A DNA stretch of 64,000 bases. Origin: Notospermus geniculatus. Lineage: Eukaryota > Nemertea > Pilidiophora > Heteronemertea > Lineidae. A model generated the notes under the pieces. The model searched no databases. It was given only the letters and a program-made list of their open reading frames with translations, and was not told the origin of the DNA. Of this stretch, positions 43,601 to 55,600 are shown one piece after another. The translations under genes were made by a program, and so were the position numbers. The number at the start of each line of letters is the position of its first letter. Position 1 is the stretch's first letter. The DNA lies in contig NMRB01000538.1 in NCBI GenBank assembly GCA_002633025.1, positions 96,884 to 160,883 of the forward strand, read 5' to 3'.

Positions 43601-46600
43601 GGATTTAAAATGGTCCCGAATCCACATTGGCATGATTGGACCACATTCAAATCTCGTCTAATATATAAACGCAAATAAGACCCGATGCGGGTCGATCGGA
43701 TCCAATCGGATTGAATCTGAATGTGTTTTTGGTTTGTCGTCTAAATAGCCCTATTAACAGTGGATTCCTTTGATTCTTCAGGCATTTTCTGGCGCAGCTA
43801 CATGTACATGTATGTAGGCCAAATTCTAAACGAAAAACATTTTCACGAACTAACTACATTGTACCATAAAGGAATCAACCATAAAGGTTTAACTGCGAAC
43901 GATGAGCTTACTGAGGGATACACTTCCTGTGTTGCCACCAGATGTCTCTCACTGCCTGAATTTTGGCTTTACGTAATAGGCACGAGCTTCAACTTTTTTT
44001 GTGGTGAAGAGGTACATGAACCTGCCAACATGATGCTTTGAATTCCATTTCTGACGATAACTGAGCTATTTTCAGCACAATTAGTGTTCCATGTACAAAT
44101 GTACGTCAGCCTATTCAAATGTACACCGATGACCCTGAACACACATCGTTCGTGGGGTTCTCATTAATTNNNNNNNNNNNNNNNNNNNNNNNNNNNNNNN
44201 NNNNNNNNNNNNNNNNNNNNNNNNNNNNNNNNNNNNNNNNNNNNNNNNNNNNNNNNNNNNNNNNNNNNNNNNNNNNNNNNNNNNNNNNNNNNNNNNNNNN
44301 NNNNNNNNNNNNNNNNNNNNNNNNNNNNNNNNNNNNNNNNNNNNNNNNNNNNNNNNNNNNNNNNNNNNNNNNNNNNNNNNNNNNNNNNNNNNNNNNNNNN
44401 NNNNNNNNNNNNNNNNNNNNNNNNNNNNNNNNNNNNNNNNNNNNNNNNNNNNNNNNNNNNNNNNNNNNNNNNNNNNNNNNNNNNNNNNNNNNNNNNNNNN
44501 NNNNNNNNNNNNNNNNNNNNNNNNNNNNNNNNNNNNNNNNNNNNNNNNNNNNNNNNNNNNNNNNNNNNNNNNNNNNNNNNNNNNNNNNNNNNNNNNNNNN
44601 NNNNNNNNNNNNNNNNNNNNNNNNNNNNNNNNNNNNNNNNNNNNNNNNNNNNNNNNNNNNNNNNNNNNNNNNNNNNNNNNNNNNNNNCATCAAAGTGCTG
44701 TAACTCAGGGACGACTTGACCCAAAGCGCTCCAATGTGCTATGTGGCCCTCTGCAGATGATCTTTATGTGCATGTGAAGTTCTGGCCCAATCGGACATCC
44801 AATATGGCCGCCAGGTGGCGTAAACCGAAAATCGTCAAAGTGCGGTAACTCAGGAACGACGTGTCCCAAAGTGCACCTACTCGGGAATGACTTGACCCAG
44901 ATTGCTCATCCCTCTGTCATGTCTGTCATTATAGACTGTTATGTCCAACCCGGTGAGCACATGGTCCATGGACCATTTCATTTCCATGTGATCGTTAGGG
45001 CAAGCAAAAAAATCTTGAGTTTATCGTCCGAGTGGTTCTTGAAAATAGGCAAGGGGGCACTTTTTATTTTTTATTTTACTCTGGTACGAAGAAATTACAA
45101 AATCAGATCCTCCTGAGCATGTAATGTCACCACCCCGACCCTCTAAGACTGGATTTTGTCACAAAAGTGCTGAAAATGCATGAACAGCACACTTTGGAAA
45201 CTGTTGTTTACAGATCTACCACTTGGCGGCGCTGAGATAGGCAGGGCGGCGCGAAATTCAGACTGATAAAAAATTTAAAAAATTTCTGCACGGCAATGAA
45301 AATTGTCGCGGGCGGAGGACGATAAACTAACGATTTTTTGCTTGCCCTAATATTACAATGTAGACTACATTACATGTATATTCACTTTTGCTTTCATTTT
45401 CTTGCTGTATATAGGTAATATCCGCTGTAATAAAGGTAGGCAAGACTTGCGTGAAATGATGGCAAACCATTGTTATCGCCTACGAGATTTGCACATCATA
45501 TAAGGTCATCGGCTCACTCATGACCCCGCTCACCGCCTGTACATACATGTTCGTGTACTTATAGTGTTGTCGACAAATTTCAAGTTTAGTCATATGAATA
45601 AAGACTAAATTCTTTCACTTAAACTTTGCACTACGCAGTGCTGCACAGATCTGAAGTAAAAGCATTTGCTAGTCATATGACCCACTGACTATTTCTTTGT
45701 ACGCCACAGTGCTTTTTTCTGTCGTCAGGAACTGAAAGCGTGCATCACAAGAAAATGAACAAGATGTCCGAGTGCAAAGATGCTTGCACAGCGACTGCAT
45801 TCTGTTCCGGAATGTACTACCTCCCCCAACGCAAGCTGTGCACACTGAGGATGTGTAAACTATGGTCCAGCTTAGTTCCTGCTGTGCCAGTTGACAAGTC
45901 GTTCAAATCGTGCCGTCACAAGCCTTGCCTAGGTAGGATTTTGAGGTGGAGGGGGAGGCTTTAATTTGCATCTGTGCTTTCCTACCAGTAGGCCTAGTTT
46001 GAGTGTACAGGCTCATTTTGCATGCTATTTCATAACATAAAATTTCCCTGTAATGATTCAAGCTTACTTTGTCATACATAACGTGAATCTTATCCCGCAG
46101 AAAATCAAGGGCGCAAAGTAGTTTTAGAACAAGAGCTACATTGGTCGCAGATAAAGTTTGACCAGTTTCGTGTTATTTTGATGGGAATGTGATCGACCGG
46201 ACCCCGGTAGGGTGTCATGGTTTCGTGATGTTGTTCTTGCATGGCCTACTTCTGTTCTAAATAGCCTAAATAACAGGGACCTGTTTCAAAAAGTGACTTT
46301 AAGCTAATGGTACCTTTAACCAAATGGAAAATGCGTTGAAGTTAAACAGGCCCCGGGCTTTATTCTTTGCGGTGCCGAAATTTGTTATCTCATTCCCTAA
46401 GAGAGCTCTACCACCTACCACTTTGTTTGGTTTTTAGGCAAACAGTTTAAGAAGAGGAAACCAGTTTGTAAGTAACTGTGGATTCTTTCCTTCCTGACAT
46501 AACATTTAGTGTTCTGAACGTTTTTTTTTTCGTGACATGACTCATGACGTGTGTGATATGGGTTTAAAGAGGGTCGGATGCGAAATTATAGGAACATATT

Positions 46601-49600
46601 CTCTGGTGATGCTAATCTTATTCTCAGCCAATCAGAATAATCGCTGCTGAGTAACAAGCACTCTGATTGGTTCCCATGATTTCGCACGCTGGTGAAGCAA
46701 CAGCAGCCCAACAAAAATGGTTTCGGTCCGTGAGAGTTGAATTGTGCCTACCCCCACGTTTGGGGTGAGAATCGGGTAGGCCTATATCAACTACTTTTGC
46801 TTCATATTCAATGAAGGCAGGCCTAACCGTCAATCGCCAGAGTACTCGTTGCAAAATCTTATCAAAATGGAAAAGCACTATTCTAGTTTTCTCAATCTTA
46901 TCGAAAACATGTTTGTTTATCCCAGGCCTCAGAAAAGGCTTCCACTTGTTAGAATCCACAAAGACGACGACCAGTGCCGCGTGCCAGGCCATGTGTACCA
47001 GTCAGAAGCACTGTTATCGGTGGACTATGATGGCGAACCTCTGCCATCTTTCCGTACCAGTGAACTCCAAGCACCTCAAGGGAATGACGACAATGAGTAA
47101 AAAGAAGTTTACTTTCTGTAAAGGTAAGCAAAGCCTGAGGACGTACATGTACATGTATCTCAGGTCGCTGACGGAAAGAAATGCGTGAATTGGAGTTCTG
47201 GAGGTCGACGTCACGTCAAATTCTCCTCAAGAAGTTAAAATATACTGGTCCGATGGGAAACTTGGATGGGTTTTTGACGATATACCAGATTGTAATGACT
47301 ATATTGGCCGAATTTTTGCGCGCCACGGTTTTGGAGAAACGTTCAAAAACCGCCTAGCCTTCACCGGTGACGGGCTTGTAAAAACTAGACCATATCCACA
47401 GGAAGTGGATATGCATGGTCTAAATGTCGATCAGTCACGTAAGTTCATCCAACTTGATTGATTTAGTATAATAATTGTTCATGTAAATGTAAAAACGTAG
47501 CAGTTATCTAGCCAACATTTACTTGCGTGGCTGTTACTCAGTACTTTCCTCTTTTTAACAGGAGAAATGTACAAATGCCGAGGTGAGTTGAACGCTTCTC
47601 TCAGACGGGATACTATAGGAAATTCATCTTCTGAAATGCAACATCTCCCGCAGATTCAAACCGCTACCGACTACATTACCCGCTCTGAAACTGTTTCAGT
47701 TGATGCGATCCTCAAAATATCACTAATAGACGGCGTTCCTGTCTGATTCGGGGAATCCCCGCTGGGGATCTGCCACGACTGTCTACTAACACTAGTGTAG
47801 GCCAACATTCTGTACACGTTTCTTAGCCAATCAGAAAGTGTTTTACGGCGGCGTCGGTTAATGCTGTGATGATATGGCTTGTGATTGGATCGCTCGTCAA
47901 ACAGCGCCATCAATTGATGATCCTTCACTTCTGGCGCCAATCATACCAGTGTTGTGTCTATACCTATGGCCAACTGAACACTGGGGACGAGCGTAGGCCT
48001 ACTTCTGCAACAGAACACTTGTTTCTATCGGATCATTGTCAAGATGACACGAATGTTTTAGTACGTTACGGGCAAATGTCCATTTCTTTCAGGATCTGAA
48101 ATTATCTACCATAAGAAGGTGAAAACGTTCCACGAATGCCATGAGGCATGTTGGTTAACTCGAACATGTTCTGGGCTTTACTATCTCCCTGGCCGGAAGC
48201 TTTGTACCATAAGAACATGCCAAATAGAGGCCAAACCATCTGTCCCTAATTTCAAAAGATGCAAACACAGGCCATGTGCAGGTGAGCAATGCTTCTCGTC
48301 AAGGTTTCCGCTCCTGTCAGTATCTTTCTATTCATATTCTTAGGCGTAACGACGTTGCTGTTGCTGTTCCTTTCAAATAAAAATTATGAAGTAAATGCAA
48401 GTGTCCCCGAACTACGGCCGGCCTTGCAAGATGTTCAGATCTAATAATGAAAACATAGGAAAGAAACTTGCCAAGCTTGTGAACAAGATGTAATGTAAAA
48501 AATATATGTAGTTTATAAGGCAATAATGTTATCTGTTCCTATGATTTTGCGTCGACAAAACTTATTTCATTACGTTTTATGATCATCGTGTTACGTTCGT
48601 GTTTTCCCTTATTTTCTCAGGAAAAGCAAGGCCTCCAAAGAACAGGGGCAAGCAAACCAAGAAGAGAACTCAAACCAAGAAGAGAACTCAAACCAAGAAG
48701 AGAAATCAAACCAAGAAGAGAAATCAAACCAAGAAGAGAAATCAAACCAAGAAAAGGACCCAAAAGAAGAAGAGGCGCAAGAATAGGAGGAACCCAATGA
48801 ATTGTGAGATTCTTCTGAATTAATTTGAAGCAGCCTATTTCAACGCGACCTCTGATTGGCAAATCTAGTCTTTGTCTGTACACAGGTAAACTCCCTACGC
48901 AGTTGTGTACCGCGCCCTACTTGCTCTCCACAACTGCTTAACTTCGTAAAATTCGCCGCGTTTGGTCAACAGGTGGCGCTGAGAGATTCGACAGATGAGA
49001 GCACCGAGCAACCCCGGTAACCAAGCTGGCCTGAGACACTCTTTCATTCATTGGCCGAGCGGTTCGTAACCATGGTAGCACAAGAACATCCGTTGCCAAC
49101 GGGCCAAAGAGTTCTGAAAGCAGCGTGCTGATAGGCTGTAAAACTCGCGCCAGGCCCTGACGCCATCTGTTGACAAAACGCGGCAACTTCCACGAAGTAA
49201 AGCAGTTGTGGAGAGCGAGTGAACCGAAGGTGGCGCGACTCACAACTGCGTAGGGAGTTTAGTACACAGGATGGCCCAGAAAAAGAGTCCCTCGAACAAA
49301 AGGTAAACAACAGAAGTGCTACTGTTGGAGGGACACTTTTTAGGGCCACTCGAAATTGATGAGCAAAGAGAATGGTCGTCACGTGATTGGTCACTCGTGG
49401 TCCTGAAGGAGTAGTTTAACGTTGCATGCTACAATTTTCCTATTATTCTTGAAGGTGTTCGATATTCGTTTATGTTTCAATCGAGGAACATTAAGACTGG
49501 CAAGGCGTGCTTCGCGAAGTGCAACTCGTTGAAAAAGAGGTGCAGGAGATGGGTAATGGTGAAGAATGCTTGTCATATAATTACCTGGGGGAGGAACGCA

Positions 49601-52600
49601 CCAAAGGGAATGAAGGCGGTTGCAAGGAAACAATTCAGATCGTGTTTCCGTAAATACTGTAAGTGTTGCCATAAAAGGGTCGCGATATTGCCACTTTTGT
49701 CGACAGCCGGCGCAACCGGCGGTGATTGCATCATTCTCCAATACCGTAGTTTTGCCTTTCGCCCCAGTGTTGCAGAAAGTATGATACGTGGATATCCAAG
49801 GAAGTAGAGTTACTCTACATGGGGCGAGGTTGATAAGCGGTAGTTTAACAACATTGTCAATAGAGGTCACCCTTAACGCTGGTATGCTCAGTGCAGGATA
49901 GGGAAGGAAGACAGTGCCCCTTTAAGTAAAATATTGACGGATAGTTCGCTCTTGGTTATTTGCAACGTATACGATGAGGAACCTGCGTGGTTTGTCCCCT
50001 ACGCGGCACTAGTATCGACATGTGGGAACTGCCCATTTTACAAGGCTTTTTTCTTGACACAATTAGTTTGGGAGAAGGGGATTTTGTCAAAACTGTATGC
50101 CAGTTAAACTGCCAACGTTCAGCAAACGTTCCCTCTCGTTTCAAGACTTGCACAGTCATGGAGACGTGGTTTTGCTAAATTTCAGGCTCCAAAATCAGAC
50201 GGTTGTTTTCCTGCAACAGAAGTGAGTATGACTGCAAAATGTACGAGGACACAGGAATGCATCTTGAAGTTGAATGCTCGCTGATCCCTTCTTCACTGCA
50301 TGCATTGTGCGCGGTGACGAAGGGAGAGAGCCGCTGCGAACTTCTCATATTCTCAGATGCATGAATGGAACTAAATCCTGAATTTAACTTATCGGTTCAG
50401 AGTGCCACAAACCTTTAATTTGTATGTATCAATAGCGAGGTTTCGCAAGCGCCCGGTTAGGCCATACGACAACGTTTATCTATTGTTTGGGTACACCCAC
50501 ACAATAGATAAACATCGTCTTAGGGCCTAACCGGGCGCTTGCGAAACCTCACTAATGACTACCTTTTAGTGACTGCTGATTCGGCCATACGCTGTTCGAA
50601 ACCGAGCGCCCATTCATACTTCCTCGCCGACAATATGCAGTATTCGGCAAAATATTCCGTCATTTCTCGCCTGTTCCAATGAGGAACAATGGCCATTTTT
50701 ACCTTCGAATCAATTCTAAGTCAGTGATATCTCAAGTTTGAAAGCAAGTAACCTCTAAATTGTCGCTCAACGATTCAGGTTTGTATCGTCAATAATAGGG
50801 AGGTTTCGCAAGTCTGACGAAACAGGAAGTACGAAATACGAAAGTGGATTTCACTTCCATGACGTAATGTATTACAGGAGATACATGTAATTGGTACATG
50901 TACCACAAAATTAATATGCCTGCTGCAGGAGGGTCTTTTAGCGTGTGACGTTAGACCGATAGAGTTAAAAGTGTATATTAAACTTTGAAATTTGTTTTTC
51001 GTATCGACTTCGTAGATACATGTACGAAGTGGAAATTTAAGAATTCAAGATGCACCATAACTCTCTCGGTCTTACATGATATGCTAAAAGACGCACCTGC
51101 AGCAGGGACATTTGTGGTACCAACTATCTCCAGAAATACAAAAGGTCCTGGAAATGAAGTGGAATTTCATATTTCGTACTTCGTGTTTCGTCAGATTTGC
51201 GAAACTTCGCTATTACTCCACTGCAACGGAGCTTTCCCAATTAATTTTTCTTTATCCAGAGAATGGCGTTGAATATGTTTACCAGAAGGCCGTGAAGAGT
51301 GCAGCCGAGTGTCAGAAAGCGTGTGTAACAACTAAGTATTGTAAGGAAACGATCTACGTCAGCTCTGCGAAGGCGTGTAGCATGATACTGTGTAAGCAGA
51401 AGAAAATCAAGGGACCTGTAAATCCGACAGACAAGTCATTTAAGGTGTGCAGGCAGAAGCCTTGCACAGGAGGTAAGCTTGAATGGGAGGGGGGCATCTG
51501 GATTGAACCTCCTGAAAATGAGTTCTGAAATGCGTGGTAGTGTTTCTCGTTATCATTGAATTTTCGCAAAGCCCCCAAAACACCAACGCGAACGTCTATC
51601 CTTTTGTTCTTTGCTCTCTTCTTGGCATCGAACAATGGGTTTGGCGTTTCGGGGGCTTTGCGGAAAGTTCCCTATTGACTTCTACTTGTGAAAGATCAGC
51701 TTTGTCGCGAATTAACCAGCGCTTCCACTTCGAAGGTTCACTTCAGTAGGGCGCACTCGTAGCTGACGTTCCGAAGCAGGTAGGCTTGGAGATCAACAAT
51801 TATTTTAACAGGATATTGTCCTCTTTTTAAGGTGGACCGCCACGCCGAATAACTATGGCCTGTAAGTGCAGTCTCTGTGCTACATTGCTCCGATATTTCC
51901 GTGGTCAGAAGGCGATGTTGCGGTTAAACAAACCTTCCTTCCTTTATATTCTCATCTCTCAGTGGGCCTACCCAAAACTAGAGCACTAAAGGCGACACAC
52001 AAAATGATATAATAACCGAAGTCGTCCTCGAGAAATTTTAGCAAATATTCGACCCCAACCGGGGTCTTCTTCAGGATGGCACTCAAGTCGAGCTGGTAAC
52101 TCGACTTGAAAGTTGAGTCCCATCGGTTGCGCCGGTGGGACATTTCGGTTCCTGTCGCTCTGCTGGTAATGGCCTTCAAGCACACGTATCCGTTCTCAAA
52201 AATGGAGAAAAAATCGTTTTAGTAAACCCACCGTCAATTCATTAGAGAGTGTTGATGAACCTTTGCAGCCATCTCAACATATCAGTCACCATTATTCGGA
52301 CTGTTGTCCTCGCACGTGTAACGTGTAACGTATACGTATACGCAAATATTTTCGCGTGTAAAAATTCTCGCGAAAATCGCGAAATCAAAATTTCGCCGCG
52401 AATATTAATGCACGCCTAAAAGTTCCCCCAACAATCCAGTCAGTTCCCTTCCATGTCTTGACGGAACAAAAATGTTCAATTCGTGAAATATTATCCCCGC
52501 GAGAATATTTGCGTAATACAGTAATCCCGCAATTTCTTTTTCGCTCTACAAGGTCCCGCGAAGAACATGCTGATTTCGAAGAAGATCAAGACAGCATCTG

Positions 52601-55600
52601 CCTGCCAGGCCCAGTGCAAAAAGCTTTGGCGCCTTTGTTGGCGTTGGACCTTTATCAACAACGCTTGTCACCTAGTTATCGGACGCAAGATAAAGGCAAA
52701 AGACATGCAATGGATAGGTCGTAGACATTTTGTAGCTTGCACACGTTGTAAGTGTCACTCTGGCTGCCTGTCGAATCCGCCATGCAACCTCGTCTCCGGG
52801 GTTATTCGTTCCGTGTTCTTGGCTGCTGTCGCTCACAAATGGCCTCGGCTACACGGAGCTATACTTACTCCTGGGGAGGAGGTTCTCTGCCATGATAGGG
52901 AGCGTAGTACGTACCCTAAAATCGGGATTGCAGGTTTGATAGCTGCGCGCCAATACGATGCTGTGTCGAAACCCGGACCCCAGTGATAGGTGCCGCATTC
53001 CCCTCCTTTGGCACAGCACTGAATGCTACCTTCAAACTTACCCGGGCCTCATTCTTTCACCACTCATTAAATATCTTTTCAGTGAGAGGAGTGGCCAACT
53101 GTAACAAATGTAAGTTAAGGAATATTGTTATGCTCAGTCTTATACTACATGATGAATATGTTACCCTATTATCTTATTTTGTTTAACGGCTGAAATATTT
53201 TGTGATGTTACACCGGTCATTGTCGAAGGTTGAGCCCGCACTGTTCAGCGAGCCGGGCTCGATAAATAACCACTTTCATCATTAAAACGTCTCAGCATTA
53301 AAACATCTCAGCCCACTTGATCGAATCATTTTAAATCCACTATTCTGTCATTAGAGTATTTCTATCTTTTATTAGATACCGGGGTGGAAGCTGTCTACGA
53401 GAGCGTCGTCAGGAATTGGCAGCAGTGCAGTCAGGCCTGCTTAAAATCTAAATACTGCAAGGGTTTAACTTACATTAAATCTAGGTGCAGTCTAAGGGTC
53501 TGCAAGTTGAAGCAAAGCAAAGCGTCGTCAGCTCCTCCTGGAAAAGCATTCAAGAAGTGCAAATACACCCCTTGCACAGGTAAGGCGAGGCCTACCATCG
53601 ATGGGCAGGGTTTTCCACGATTACAAGGAGTGGGGCATGAGGGAATGGAAGGGGCCGTTGCTTTTGGAATTTCGATTGGTTGCATATTCTCAGAGCAAAT
53701 CATAGTCCGAACGTCTGACTCGTATTGCTATTTTTAGAATCTGCTGGACGCTAATACAGAGTCAGATGATGAGTAAATGAAGAACCAGATTTTGGTTCTA
53801 CGTCATCAGCATGATCAGACCACCGATTGGTGGTTCGTATCACGTGACCTCAAACTGTAAAAAGATGGCGATGCTCTGCATTCGCCGATTCGGCTTTTCG
53901 AGAGGAATATTTTTCGTGATTTTGATAACAAATTGCGGTTTTCTTAATGTTTGTCTGGCTAAGAGTGAACAGAGAGCGTGATTGCGAGTGTAGCTGGTTG
54001 AAACAGCAAGTAAAATGCCTGAAAGCAGCGTTGTCAAGTGATGCGATTGCCGTGCACTAAATGTATTCAAAACACGACCTGGAGATGGACGGACCAATCA
54101 AAATAGACCCCCCGCGATAGGCTTCATCTGACTCTTGTTGCGGCCGTCAGTTCTGCAAATGAGCAACAGGAGGCAGTGTTCGGACTAAGCAAATCAGACA
54201 TAGACTAGTTCCAGTCGTTGCCGCTGTATTCGCGTGGCGCTCTTTACACTGGAACGAACAGTGGCGCCGCGGGAGTGCAGCGGCAAGACGTAGTTCAAGT
54301 GGCATATAGATCCTTATGTCTTGGTTATATTTCAGGCCAAAACGATTATTCGAAACTCTACAGGGCCCAGGGCAAAATGAAAAGCATGGACTGCTGTAAG
54401 AAGTGCTCTTCAGCAAAGAAGAAACGAACAATGTTTTGTTTGAAATGGATATTACTTGGTGATACTTGTTACTTGTGGGTTAACGTTTACTCCAAAACTG
54501 TTCCGAAGATCCGGGGTGCATCTGTTGTGAAGAAAACTAACATCATCCAAAGCTATCGTGAGTATGCTTGTTTAAACTGTGTTCATCATTTCGATCCCCC
54601 CCCCCCCGCTATCTTGAATTTCTTGCCAACCACACGATGCGCGCGCAGTTATATCTGGTGAGCACATTCGTATCTCTTGACCAATCAGATGCGTTGGTTT
54701 ATAGTGTCCACTAGACAAATCCGTGTGGTGCAAAAATCTTCATAAAAACCCAAGATGGTGGAGGGGGGCGTCGAAACGATAATGAACTCCTTCAACAAAA
54801 ATGAAAGCAAAATTAATGAATTTTCGGGAAAATCGTAGCTCTGGTTAAACGCAAATCACCAAGATATTTTTATTATCATTCGTGCCTTTGATTTTACACC
54901 GGTACGTCACCTAATCCATCCCCTAATATTTTTTTCAATCTTAGATGGATTTAGAAGAGGCAAACGACGTGAGTATTAAGAATTTCTACAATGTGTGGGA
55001 AAGTCTTTCGCCATGCAGTTTCCAGTGTCAATTTGATATCCAAATTTGATATCCAAAGACCAGTTAACCTTGTGCCTTTGCAAGTAAAGACCCCCATCCA
55101 AGTGAGGAATATATGAGTACCTTGAGATGCCCTTACCAGGGCCAATAAAGCTATGTCTTAGGCCTGGCGGAAAATCTGATACAATACAGTACCAACTCAA
55201 CCACTGACAGTGGACATCATTACTTCCCTCCACAATTATTTTTTACACCAGAAATACTCTCCCCTTTTCCGGCATGCACTCTCCATTGTCTCATTTTCAG
55301 AGAAATCGAAGAAAGGGCAAAGAGGTCGGTATCCGTGACGTCGTCAAACGCGAATTGCTTCTACATGTAATGACATGGAGTTCGATAGTGTAGCGATAAC
55401 ACTTTCAAAACAACGATTTATCATTGAAGAGTTTTAACTTAAAAGCCATCTTCAGTGTGGTAATCTTTCTCAATATCTCCTGGTACAACACTGGTTTTTT
55501 CATCAGGGACCTTATTCACGAAGTCCCGTATCCCCACGGGTTGCGTATCGTCCTTTTGTGGGATACCTACTTGTATTGTTCACTATCAGCCGACAAAGGA

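Larger units (their letters stand above)
39718..47790. repeat. Large tandem duplication of the PAN locus, copy 2
   Basis: Second copy of 29901-39176. It carries a single N at 42251 and the 518-base gap at 44170-44687, both in introns. Upstream of the N the sequence (41955-42250) differs from copy 1 and belongs to a dispersed repeat. Confidence 0.88.

Noticed and set aside
44115-44724. Frames made of unknown residues
   Set aside because: They span the 518-N gap and carry no information.
48617-48883. Minus-strand frame with repeated LLGLIS, looking like a membrane protein
   Set aside because: It is the reverse complement of the lysine-rich coding minisatellite on the + strand.
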